This document shows positions 52,803 to 60,838 of a DNA stretch of 64,000 bases, one piece after another; position 1 is the first letter of the stretch, and the number at the start of each line of letters is the position of its first letter. The translations under genes were made by a program, and so were the position numbers. Origin of the DNA: Lachnospiraceae bacterium (GTDB lineage Bacteria > Bacillota > Clostridia > Lachnospirales > Lachnospiraceae). Where the stretch lies: positions 19,232-83,231 of the forward strand of contig CAADTP010000046.1 in the NCBI GenBank assembly GCA_900751995.1. Direction: 5' to 3'. A model generated the notes under the pieces. It was not told where the DNA came from and ran no database searches. It worked only from the letters and a program-made list of their open reading frames with translations.

Positions 52803-52849
52803 TCATGAGCATGCAGTGTATGCGGAATGCGGAGATCCGCTTTACTTTA
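52803..52849. repeat. Dispersed intergenic repeat, copy 3
   Basis: ATGAGCATGCAG, then ATGCGGAATGCG, then ATCCGCTTTACTTT, match the 3' half of copy 1 at most positions. It lies between the DeoR gene and the iron-type alcohol dehydrogenase gene. Confidence 0.6.
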
Positions 52850-52909
52850 TCCGGCCACAGGCAGACAAAAGAGACCTGTGTTTCGGTATGACGAGAGGGA
52901 GCAGTTTCT

Positions 52910-54061
52910 ATGAATACATTTGAAATGAAAACAGCCATCCATTTTGGAGCTGATGCCCTGGGAAGACTGAGAGATATTCCATACAAAAGAGTCCTTGTTA
53001 TCACAGACCCGTTTGTTGTAAAAAGCGGAATGATCGATATGATCACAAAACCGCTTCAGGCAGGTGGAAAAGAATTTGATATTTTCTGTGATGTTGTTCC
53101 GGATGCACCGGTTGGAAAAATTGCCGAAGGAGTTAAGAAATTCCTTCAGTATCAGCCGGAAGCTATTGTTGCAGTAGGTGGTGGTTCTGCCATCGACTCT
53201 TCCAAGGCAATCCGTGAGTTTGCCCTGAAGATCAATAATTACGGAAAAGTCGGACTGGTTGCCATTCCTACAACAAGTGGTACCGGTTCCGAGGTTACTT
53301 CTTTTGCAGTTGTAAATGATACAGAAGCACATGTGAAGTATCCGCTGATCTCAGACAGCCTGACCGCTGATGAGGCAATTCTGGATGCGGAGCTTGTACG
53401 CAGTGTTCCGCCTGCGATTACAGCAGATACAGGTATGGATGTTCTGACTCATGCAATTGAGTCTTATGTCAGCATCAACCATAATGAGTTTACATCTGCA
53501 CTTGCAGAGAAAGCAATCGAGATCTGTGGCGTATATCTTTATCGTGCATATGTTGACGGTAATGATATGCATGCAAGACAGAAGATGCATGTAGCGTCCT
53601 GTCTGGCAGGACTTTCCTTCAATGCAGCAGGTCTTGGAATTACTCACAGTATGGCTCATCAGCTGGGTGCTATTTTCCATATTCCTCACGGAAGAGCTAA
53701 TGCGATGCTGTTGCCGCATATTGTTGAATATAATGCAAATATCAACAAACGCAGCAGAAGCCAGAAAGAATATCTTCCGGCAGTAAAGAGATATTCCAAT
53801 ATTGCACATCTTCTTGGACTGAGCAATTATAACGAAGTTATGAGCGTAAGATCTCTTGTAAACTGGATCCAGTTTATGCAGAAAGAGATGAATATCCCGC
53901 TTACCATCGAAGAGATGAAGACGATCACACCGGATGCTTATTTTGCGGCGGTTGATAAGATGGCGGATATGGCACTTGCGGATGCCTGCACAGCGGCAAA
54001 TCCGCGTGTACCGAAGAAAGAGGATATTGTTAAGATTTATACTAAACTTTGGTCTTTTTGA
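52910..54061 (+). CDS. Iron-containing alcohol dehydrogenase, PduQ-like
   Basis: A 383-residue type III alcohol dehydrogenase that would reduce propionaldehyde to propanol and regenerate NAD in the shell. Motifs are VGGGSAIDSSKAI, IPTTSGTGSEVTSFAVV (nucleotide site), DTGMDVLTHAIESYVS, NAAGLGITHSMAHQLGAIFHIPHGRANA, with the Asp and His residues that bind iron. It has no obvious encapsulation peptide. Together with the zinc enzyme at 46284 the locus has two alcohol dehydrogenases, one possibly acting on lactaldehyde. Confidence 0.9.
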   Translation: MNTFEMKTAIHFGADALGRLRDIPYKRVLVITDPFVVKSGMIDMITKPLQAGGKEFDIFCDVVPDAPVGKIAEGVKKFLQYQPEAIVAVGGGSAIDSSKAIREFALKINNYGKVGLVAIPTTSGTGSEVTSFAVVNDTEAHVKYPLISDSLTADEAILDAELVRSVPPAITADTGMDVLTHAIESYVSINHNEFTSALAEKAIEICGVYLYRAYVDGNDMHARQKMHVASCLAGLSFNAAGLGITHSMAHQLGAIFHIPHGRANAMLLPHIVEYNANINKRSRSQKEYLPAVKRYSNIAHLLGLSNYNEVMSVRSLVNWIQFMQKEMNIPLTIEEMKTITPDAYFAAVDKMADMALADACTAANPRVPKKEDIVKIYTKLWSF

Positions 54062-54080
54062 TAAAAGATGAAAACCGCAA

Positions 54081-54127
54081 AGGGGCCGCAAAGCCGCGGC
54101 CCCTCTGCACACCCCTCGGGCTTTTTT
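54081..54127 (+). terminator. GC-rich terminator-like hairpin after the PduQ-like gene
   Basis: AGGGGCCGC (54081-54089) pairs perfectly with GCGGCCCCT (54096-54104). A T run (54122-54128) lies 17 bases further on, so termination is plausible but not standard. Confidence 0.5.
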
Positions 54128-54404
54128 TAGAGTGCTTGACTGTGGCGGGCGGAAGGGTATTGACTTGTGCCTGTATGCTGCGGTTGTTCCGGGTTGAACG
54201 TTGTGCCGATGGGGCGCCGTGGGCGCCTTGAATGTGTGACGTTTTGACGGAGGCTGGCGCGTTTGTGAACGCCGCGCCTGATTTGCCGGGATGATTGTGG
54301 TGTGTGTTTACGTATGTGTGGTATGCGTAGCATTTCGAGGATTGTAAAATTGGTCTGATATGGGTGGGATTATTTATCAGGAGTTGCTGGGAGGTTGAGC
54401 TGGG
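54128..54404 (+). other. G/T-rich non-coding stretch of unusual composition
   Basis: This region contains no gene that I can support. It is conspicuously rich in G and T on the plus strand (TGTGGTGTGTGTTTACG-like runs, GGGGCGCCGTGGGCGCC hairpin at about 54210-54227), unlike the A/G-rich plus strand of its neighbours. A GGGAGGTTGAGCTGGG run gives the pduO ribosome site at its end. Confidence 0.5.
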
Positions 54405-55631
54405 ATGGAGGTTTATACCGGGTATGGTGATAAGGGGATGACGGATCTTTCCCATACGAAGAATGTTTCAAAGTCGGATGATCGGATTTGTCTGATGGGG
54501 TCAGTTGAGGAGCTGATGAGTCATATTGGGCTTGTGCGGGTTCTGATTGATGATGTGGATGTTGTCCGGATGCTGGAGAAGATCTCGGAGACTTTGAAGA
54601 AGATCATAGATGGGGTTTCTGATCCTTATAATCGGGAGTTTAAGGTCAGTGAAGACCGGACGGAGCTTCTGGAGGAGGAGATTGGCCGGATGAAAGAGAT
54701 TTTTTCCGGAGAGAGGCTTCCGATTCTTCCGGGGGATTCCCGAGTTGCGGCTGAGATCGATGTGACAAGAGCTGTGGCGCGGAGGGCTGAGAGAGAGCTT
54801 GCGCTGGTCAGTGTGAAGTTTGGATCGGATACCGGAGCCAAGAAATATATGAACCGTCTGTCAGATTATTTTTATGTGTTGGCAAGGTATGTGTATGCAG
54901 CGAAGATTGAAGAGAAGAAGACAGATATTTCTGAAAGTGTTCAGGAATCTGTGAAAGCAGAAACTGCTGGGATTGTAGCTAATGTTGGGGTAGAGGCTGT
55001 AGGAACTGTTGGAAGTAGTGCGGATGTTGCAGCGGGTACATCGGCGGTGGATGTAAGAGCACAGGATTCGCAGATGGTGCAGAAAAGGGATGTACAGGCT
55101 TTTGATGTGCAGAATGGGACTGTGACGACAGCAGTGGGAGGAAATACGGCAATGGCACAGAATGACAGTATGGCAGCAAACACGGCGATGATCCAGGAAG
55201 TGCTGAAGCGTATGGGTATCCAGGGTCGTATCACATTGGATTCTGCCAAGAGGCTTATCGAGAAGATCGAGCAGGAAGCTTTGAGAAGAAACAAGCCTTC
55301 TGTAATTGCGGTATGCAGCCCGGATGGAAATCCGGTTGCGGTTCATGTGATGGATGGATCTTTTCTTGTAAGCTTTGATATGGCCGTAAAAAAGGCATAT
55401 ACATCTGTGGCAGTGAAGATGTCCACCATGGAGCTTTCCAGACTGACACAGCCGGGTCAGACATTTTATGGTCTTGGAAAAATGAGTGACAATATTGTGA
55501 TATTCGGAGGCGGTGTACCCCTGAAGGTTGGAGACACCATCATCGGCGGTCTCGGTATCAGCGGTGGTACCGGCGAAGAGGATAACAGCCTTGCAGAGTA
55601 TGGACTGCAGGTACTGAATGAGGTACTGTAG
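54405..55631 (+). CDS. pduO: PduO-like cobalamin adenosyltransferase fused to GlcG/HbpS-type domain
   Basis: A 408-residue two-domain protein. The N-terminal 165 residues are a PduO-type ATP:cob(I)alamin adenosyltransferase (YTGYGDKGMTDLS, LMGSVEELMSHIGLVR, RAVARRAERELALV, NRLSDYFYVLARYV). An Ala/Val/Thr-rich linker of about 95 residues follows, then a DUF336 (GlcG/HbpS) domain (TLDSAKRLIEKIEQEA, SPDGNPVAVHVMDGSFLVS, GGVPLKVGDTIIGGLGISGGTGEEDN). Codon use in the first 500 bases is unusually G/T-rich. A B12 enzyme beside a B12-free dehydratase is odd, although common in such loci. Confidence 0.9.
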   Translation: MEVYTGYGDKGMTDLSHTKNVSKSDDRICLMGSVEELMSHIGLVRVLIDDVDVVRMLEKISETLKKIIDGVSDPYNREFKVSEDRTELLEEEIGRMKEIFSGERLPILPGDSRVAAEIDVTRAVARRAERELALVSVKFGSDTGAKKYMNRLSDYFYVLARYVYAAKIEEKKTDISESVQESVKAETAGIVANVGVEAVGTVGSSADVAAGTSAVDVRAQDSQMVQKRDVQAFDVQNGTVTTAVGGNTAMAQNDSMAANTAMIQEVLKRMGIQGRITLDSAKRLIEKIEQEALRRNKPSVIAVCSPDGNPVAVHVMDGSFLVSFDMAVKKAYTSVAVKMSTMELSRLTQPGQTFYGLGKMSDNIVIFGGGVPLKVGDTIIGGLGISGGTGEEDNSLAEYGLQVLNEVL

Positions 55632-55680
55632 GATACAGGATAAAAACAAAACGTATAGACAGCTCAGAGAGAATAAATAC

Positions 55681-55733
55681 AAGGGACGTGTTGCAGTGAT
55701 GATTTTTAAATCAATACTGCGGCACGTCCCTTT
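55681..55733. terminator. Bidirectional terminator between pduO and the Ig-like gene
   Basis: AAGGGACGTG (55681-55690) pairs with CACGTCCCTT (55723-55732), and inner bases TGCAG...CTGC continue the stem. T and A tracts flank it on both strands. Confidence 0.85.
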
Positions 55734-55741
55734 TGAAGTAT

Positions 55742-57052
55742 TTACTTCCAGCTAATCTTCAGGCATTTAACGGAAATATCATTTTTTTCCGGTGCCTGGA
55801 CCATGTTCTGGATGAAATAGGTTTTTTTCATGGTTTTTCCGGGCTTCAGGTTCAGTGTCAGATTTTTGGTCCAGTACATCTGGTCATAGATACCGGAACC
55901 GGTGGTGATCTTTACTTTTGCGGTGGTGATGGTTTTCGCAGAAGTATTGGTGAATTTTAAGGTATAATAGGTCTTCATGTCATTGGGGCCATACTTGATA
56001 CCGGCAACACTGATCTTCAGATTTTTGACGGTAGGTTTGGCGGCCGGTGCGGATACGGTAATAGTGATCTTACGATTGACATCGTTTAAATTTGCGGTAA
56101 CCGTGGCTGACCCTTTTTTCTTTGGGACAAGATAGTTTCCGGAAATGGCAAGTACGGAAGGCTTGCTGGATTTTGCATTTTTGATGGTCAGACTGGTACC
56201 GCCCTTCAGATTGATAAGGGAACGCATGCTGACCTTGGAGCCAACCTTGAGTGTAGTTTTGGAAGCACGGAAGGTTGCTACGGTTTTTGAAGGCGAGGTT
56301 ACTTTTCCGGTCAGCTTATAGGCTGTGGCCTTTGGGTAGGATAAAGTGATCTTTGCGGATCCGGCTTTGAGAGCCTTCAGGGTGACTGTGAAACGGCTGC
56401 GTTTTTTGGAATCCTGAGTGATGCTCTGTACCTTGAGAACAGAGCTGTTGGAAGAAGTAACCTTGAATTTTGATTTGCTGATGGTTTTTACATAGGGATC
56501 AGAAATCTCAATTCCAATGGAAGTGGTTTTTCCGGTTCGGATGTTCTGGTTCAGATAATTGTTGTTGGTGATAAAAATTTCAGGCACTGCCTGTTTGATG
56601 GTAACCTCATAGTCACAGTCTACCGGTACCGGACATTTTTTATTGCCGAAATCGAACTCCAGGTAGCCATCCTCTATGTTGTCATCGTAGGTGAAAAAGG
56701 TTTCCTTGTATGCCAGCGGTGTATAATTTGAAGTGTTCAGCTTAACCACATTGATCCCATCGATGGAAAATGTGGTGCTTTTTGGGATGACTCCCTTGGG
56801 TGAATAAAAGCTTACACGGACTGTCACGGCATAGATCCGTTTTTGGCAGTTTGCATTTTTGATGTTGATCGGGAAATTAATGTCTGAAGACTCATCTTCG
56901 ATCACACCGTCGGTATCACGGATAGTGGAAGTGGTTCCTTTGGTCACGACCCGGACTCTGGCGTGGGCATCCTGGGGAAGCAGGAGCACAATAACGGAAA
57001 AAAGAAACAGGAAAAAAATTGCTTCGATGGTTTTTATTTTTCTTTTACACAT
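55742..57052 (-). CDS. Secreted protein with bacterial Ig-like (BIG2-type) domains
   Basis: A 436-residue exported protein on the minus strand. The signal peptide is IEAIFFLFLFSVIVLLLPQDAHA. The rest is beta-rich with BIG2-like units (ATFRASKTTLKVGSKVSM..., KGSATVTANLNDVNRKITITVSAPA) and lysine/threonine-rich strands. No catalytic motif or anchor is seen. I chose the start at 57052 (MCKRK) because AAAAAAGGAGGGTTTGTT lies before it. The open frame extends 58 codons further without a ribosome site. Its function is unknown. Adhesion or envelope structure is a guess. Confidence 0.75.
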   Translation of the reverse strand: MCKRKIKTIEAIFFLFLFSVIVLLLPQDAHARVRVVTKGTTSTIRDTDGVIEDESSDINFPINIKNANCQKRIYAVTVRVSFYSPKGVIPKSTTFSIDGINVVKLNTSNYTPLAYKETFFTYDDNIEDGYLEFDFGNKKCPVPVDCDYEVTIKQAVPEIFITNNNYLNQNIRTGKTTSIGIEISDPYVKTISKSKFKVTSSNSSVLKVQSITQDSKKRSRFTVTLKALKAGSAKITLSYPKATAYKLTGKVTSPSKTVATFRASKTTLKVGSKVSMRSLINLKGGTSLTIKNAKSSKPSVLAISGNYLVPKKKGSATVTANLNDVNRKITITVSAPAAKPTVKNLKISVAGIKYGPNDMKTYYTLKFTNTSAKTITTAKVKITTGSGIYDQMYWTKNLTLNLKPGKTMKKTYFIQNMVQAPEKNDISVKCLKISWK

Positions 57053-57340
57053 AACAAACCCTCCTTTTTTTATGAGCATACCGGCTGTTACTGAACAGAG
57101 GCCCGGGTACTCCATGAATTCATGGTCCTCTGCTGCGGAACAGTATAAACAGACTCTTTCTCTTATATCATTATAACAGGAAACCAGGGAGGAAGTGCTT
57201 TGTGATTTTTTTGTATCAATTGGCAATTTATCTGTAAATATGTTAAAATAAAATATTCGGAAAACAGCAGCGATTCGACAATGAAAAAGAGAAGCGTTAC
57301 AGTTCCGGTGGGAACGTAACAGAAAGGATCATGTCGATTT

Positions 57341-59170
57341 ATGACGAAACAGGAACTTTTAAAGACCCACTTCGGGTATGATACTTTCAGAGAAGGGCAG
57401 GAAGCGGTGATCGACGCGCTTCTTGCAGGAAAAGATGTTCTGGCAGTGATGCCAACCGGCGCAGGAAAATCCATCTGCTATCAGGTACCGGCGCTGATGA
57501 TGAAGGGGATCACACTGGTAATATCACCGTTGATCTCCCTTATGAAGGATCAGGTGAGAAGCCTGAACCAGGTCGGTATCTCAGCAGCATACCTCAACAG
57601 CTCTCTGACGCAGGGGCAGTATTTCACAGCCTTGCGCTATGCAAAGGCAGGACGATATCCGATCATCTATGTAGCACCGGAGAGGCTTACCACAGAGGCG
57701 TTTCTGGATTTTGCGCTGAGCGCGGATATTTCCATGATCGCAGTGGATGAGTCACACTGTGTATCACAGTGGGGACAGGATTTTCGGCCAAGCTATCTGA
57801 AGATCGCAGAGTTTGTGGCACAGCTTCCAAAAAGACCGGTGATCGGTGCATTTACAGCTACAGCCACGAAGGAGGTCAGAGAGGATATTGCAAGACTTCT
57901 GGGGCTTCAGAATCCCTTTTGCACAACCACAGGATTTGACCGGGAAAACCTTTATTTTGCAGTGAAAACACCGAAAGATAAATATAAGGAAGTACACGAT
58001 TACATACTGGAGCATCCGGACGACAGTGGAATCATCTACTGTCTCACCAGAAAGCTGGTGGAGGAGGTCTGCGGAAAGCTGATCCGTGACGGCATCACGG
58101 CCACCAGATATCATGCAGGACTTTCCGATGAGGAACGCCGGAACAATCAGGATGATTTTATTTATGACCGCTGTCGTGTGATGGTAGCCACCAATGCATT
58201 TGGAATGGGAATCGACAAGTCCGATGTGCGTTATGTCATTCATTATAATATGCCGAAGAACATGGAAGGCTATTATCAGGAAGCAGGCCGTGCGGGCCGT
58301 GACGGCGATCCTGCGGAATGTATCCTGCTTTACAGCGGGAAGGATGTGGTTACCAATCAGTATCTTATCGAGAGAGGACAGGATAACCAGGAAATGGAAG
58401 CGGCAGCCTGGCGCCTTGTCCGGGAGCGTGATCAGGAGAGGCTGAAGCAGATGACCTTTTACTGCTTTACCCATGATTGTCTGCGTGAGTACATCCTGAA
58501 ATATTTTGGGGAATACGGAAAAAGCTACTGCGGAAACTGCCTGAACTGCCAGACCGAGTTTGAAGAGCAGGATGTGAGCCAGGAGGCCAGGGCAATGATC
58601 CGGTGCGTGGAAAGCAGTGGTCAGAGATACGGGGTGAACGTGATCCTGGATACTCTGCGCGGCGCATCTACGGCGAAGATCCGGCAGTATGAGATGGATG
58701 GAAATCCGGAATATGGAGTCTGTGCAAAGATTCCGGCACACCGGCTGCGGCAGATCTTTAATTATCTGGTACTGAAGGAATATCTTCATCTGACGGATGA
58801 CGGATATACGATTGTGAAGCTGACCGCCGCTTCCAGGTCACTTCTGGAGGAGGCGCATATCCTCACAATGAAAATGTCAAAAGAGCTGGAGACGAAGAAA
58901 AAAGAGAAACGGAGCAGACTTCCGAAATCTGCAGTCGGGGAGCTGGGAGAACAGGATGAGCCTCTTTTTCAGAAGCTCCGTGCTCTTCGCCTGGAGATTG
59001 CCAGAGAGGAAAAAATCCCCCCTTATATGGTCTTTTCCGACAAAACCCTTATCCATATGTGCATTCTGAAGCCCGGAAACGAGGAGGAAATGCTGAATGT
59101 GACAGGAGTCGGCAGGCACAAGTACGAAAAATACGGAAAAAGGTTTATAGACGCGGTGAAAAATCTGTAG
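57341..59170 (+). CDS. RecQ-family ATP-dependent DNA helicase
   Basis: A 609-residue superfamily 2 helicase. Motif I is MPTGAGKSICYQVP, motif II DESHCVSQWGQDFRPSY (DESH in place of the usual DEAH), motif III FTATATKEV, and motif VI YQEAGRAGRDG. The RecQ zinc site is CLREYILKYFGE...CGNCLNC, then a winged-helix RQC region, and the C-terminus is an HRDC domain (LFQKLRALRLEIAREEKIPPYMVFSDKTL). This full RecQ layout indicates a role in recombination repair and fork processing. Confidence 0.94.
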   Translation: MTKQELLKTHFGYDTFREGQEAVIDALLAGKDVLAVMPTGAGKSICYQVPALMMKGITLVISPLISLMKDQVRSLNQVGISAAYLNSSLTQGQYFTALRYAKAGRYPIIYVAPERLTTEAFLDFALSADISMIAVDESHCVSQWGQDFRPSYLKIAEFVAQLPKRPVIGAFTATATKEVREDIARLLGLQNPFCTTTGFDRENLYFAVKTPKDKYKEVHDYILEHPDDSGIIYCLTRKLVEEVCGKLIRDGITATRYHAGLSDEERRNNQDDFIYDRCRVMVATNAFGMGIDKSDVRYVIHYNMPKNMEGYYQEAGRAGRDGDPAECILLYSGKDVVTNQYLIERGQDNQEMEAAAWRLVRERDQERLKQMTFYCFTHDCLREYILKYFGEYGKSYCGNCLNCQTEFEEQDVSQEARAMIRCVESSGQRYGVNVILDTLRGASTAKIRQYEMDGNPEYGVCAKIPAHRLRQIFNYLVLKEYLHLTDDGYTIVKLTAASRSLLEEAHILTMKMSKELETKKKEKRSRLPKSAVGELGEQDEPLFQKLRALRLEIAREEKIPPYMVFSDKTLIHMCILKPGNEEEMLNVTGVGRHKYEKYGKRFIDAVKNL

Positions 59171-59266
59171 GAAAGAGACTTTTGCTGTCGGAAAATGAAG
59201 AGCGAAATGTTCTGAAATTTCTTGCATTTTAAAGAGGCATTTGTTAGAATAAGACAAGCAGGAAAC

Positions 59267-59299
59267 ATCCGGCGGCTATAGTGCGGCCGGATCGTTTTT
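59267..59299 (+). terminator. Terminator-like hairpin after recQ
   Basis: ATCCGG (59267-59272) pairs with CCGGAT (59287-59292), followed by CGTTTTT. Confidence 0.6.
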
Positions 59300-59421
59300 A
59301 ACTGTATCATATTCTGCTGCACGTTCCGGTGCAGCGTACAGGCATTTCGCAAGCAGAGTTCTATGCAGCAGTGGAATCCCTTCGAGTAGATGGACCGACT
59401 GTGTGAGATATCCGTTGGTCA

Positions 59422-59460
59422 GAAGCAAGCAGTGAGGTGGATGATCGTATCCGCTTTCAA
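59422..59460. repeat. Dispersed repeat, weak copy
   Basis: GAAGCAAGCAGTGAGGTGG followed by ATGATCGTATCCGCTTTCAA keeps the CAAGCAG and ATCCGCTTT blocks of the repeat family but the hairpin arm is changed. Confidence 0.35.
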
Positions 59461-59521
59461 TTAAGACATAATCTGGTGCTGGTCACTGCGTGAACAGAGA
59501 TCAGGCTCCTTCACGATCTGC

Positions 59522-59564
59522 GTCGGCTTTTTCATGCAGAAAATCTGCCCTGCCGGCTTTTTTT
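59522..59564 (+). terminator. Terminator-like hairpin in the recQ-araC gap
   Basis: GTCGGC (59522-59527) pairs with GCCGGC (59552-59557), with one G-T pair, followed by seven T residues. Confidence 0.45.
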
Positions 59565-59696
59565 CTCATACAGAAGAGTAGCATGTATTCATAAAGACAT
59601 GAACATAGCCCGTCTGCAAAACGGGAATCCGTTCCGGCATGACTGTTCTCCGCCAGGCCGAAAAAGCTGTATTTACATAAAACAGCCCAATTCCTC

Positions 59697-59738
59697 AAAA
59701 AGCAGGATATCCGCAATATGTGCGAGATCCTGCTTTTT
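59697..59738 (-). terminator. Terminator of the AraC-family gene
   Basis: AAAAAGCAGGAT (59697-59708) and ATCCTGCTTTTT (59727-59738) form a perfect 12-base stem. On the minus strand the T run follows the AraC gene. Confidence 0.85.
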
Positions 59739-59784
59739 GTCATGTAATACTCTGATATGTGCCATTAAGACGTGGAAAAATATT

Positions 59785-60633
59785 TCAGCGTCTTTTATAT
59801 TTGCCGGGGGTGATCCCCTTGTACTTTTTGAAGGTACGGATAAAATAGCTCAGATCATTAAAGCCATTCCGATAGGCAATCTCCGTGATGGAATCATCGG
59901 TGGTAGCCAGCTGGCAGCAGGCCTGCTCGATCCTCTGGCGGTTGAGGTAATCCATTGGTGTCTGATGCGTCATCTCGGAAAAGAACCGGCAGAAATATTT
60001 GGGAGACATGGAAACCGAAGCGGAAAGCTCCTGCAGGGTAATGGGGCTGGCATAGTTCTTTTCAATAAATTCCACGACCTGCTTCAGCTGGACAATGCGC
60101 TTGTAATCTCGTCTGGTTTTCCGCAGGCTTTCCAGGTAGTAATGATTACCAAAAACCAATCCGAAAAAGTGGTAAAATTGTCCAAACACAACCAGCTCAT
60201 ATCCTGGCTTTCTCTGCCAGAAAGAATCAAAAAGAGAGTTCACTGCTCTCTGGATATCAGGCTGCTTTTCAGTGAAATGGTGATAGATCAGAAGCTCCTG
60301 GTGGCTGATCTTCTGCATATATTCTGTGCAGACGGAATTAAATTTCAGAAACATGTTCATATCAAAAACAATGCACTGATAGATACAATCCTGAGGAATT
60401 CCGGAATGCAGAACTCCACTATTGACAAAAATCACATCTCCGGCTTTTGCTGTAAAACTTTTTTCGTCTAAAGTGACGGTGAGAGTGCCCTGTAATACAC
60501 GCATGATTTCACATTCTACATGCCAGTGGTAGGACATGACATAGCGTGGATGGCTGCTGTCAATGTGGTGGAATTCAAAAGGAAATTCATAGGTACCTCG
60601 AAGTCTGTCCTCATTTCTTCCAAGATCGTGCAA
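59785..60633 (-). CDS. AraC-family transcriptional regulator, probable fucose regulator
   Basis: A 282-residue regulator. The N-terminal cupin-type sensing domain has HWHVECEIMRVLQGTLTV and KAGDVIFVNSGVLHSG, typical of sugar binding. The C-terminal two HTH units are YASPITLQELSASVSMSPKYFCRFFSEMTHQTPMDYLNRQRIE and ITEIAYRNGFNDLSYFIRTFKKYKGITPGKYKR. It is divergent from fucI across a 205-bp gap, so it very likely controls fucI, normally as an activator in the presence of the sugar. Confidence 0.9.
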   Translation of the reverse strand: MHDLGRNEDRLRGTYEFPFEFHHIDSSHPRYVMSYHWHVECEIMRVLQGTLTVTLDEKSFTAKAGDVIFVNSGVLHSGIPQDCIYQCIVFDMNMFLKFNSVCTEYMQKISHQELLIYHHFTEKQPDIQRAVNSLFDSFWQRKPGYELVVFGQFYHFFGLVFGNHYYLESLRKTRRDYKRIVQLKQVVEFIEKNYASPITLQELSASVSMSPKYFCRFFSEMTHQTPMDYLNRQRIEQACCQLATTDDSITEIAYRNGFNDLSYFIRTFKKYKGITPGKYKRR

Positions 60634-60838
60634 AATACAACCCTTCTTTCTTAAATTTTATAGTTTTTTTAGGAACTCATATGAAAAAGTGAATATTGTA
60701 CTGTTTTTTGCTATTATAACACAAGTAATTTAAAAGATGCAATCGTATAATAAAAGCATAGTTCAGACAGGAGTTGTTGGAACGTAAAAAAACAGTAAGT
60801 TATAATAGTGAATATAAATTTAGGAGGTAATTGTTACT

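Larger units (their letters stand above)
59171..59784 (+). other. 614-bp intergenic region with promoter and hairpins but no supported gene
   Basis: A good promoter match, TTGCAT (59222-59227), 17 bp, TAGAAT (59245-59250), is followed by a hairpin with a T run (59267-59299), further stems (CTGCAC/GTGCAG near 59310), a repeat relative (59422-59460), a second terminator-like hairpin (59522-59564) and the terminator of the AraC gene (59697-59738). An open frame of 290 codons crosses this region but is opposite the AraC gene and lacks coding character. A small RNA is possible. Confidence 0.45.

Noticed and set aside
59599..60471. Open frame of 290 codons on the plus strand
   Set aside because: Most of it lies opposite the AraC-family gene, which has clear domains on the minus strand, and it runs through that gene's terminator.
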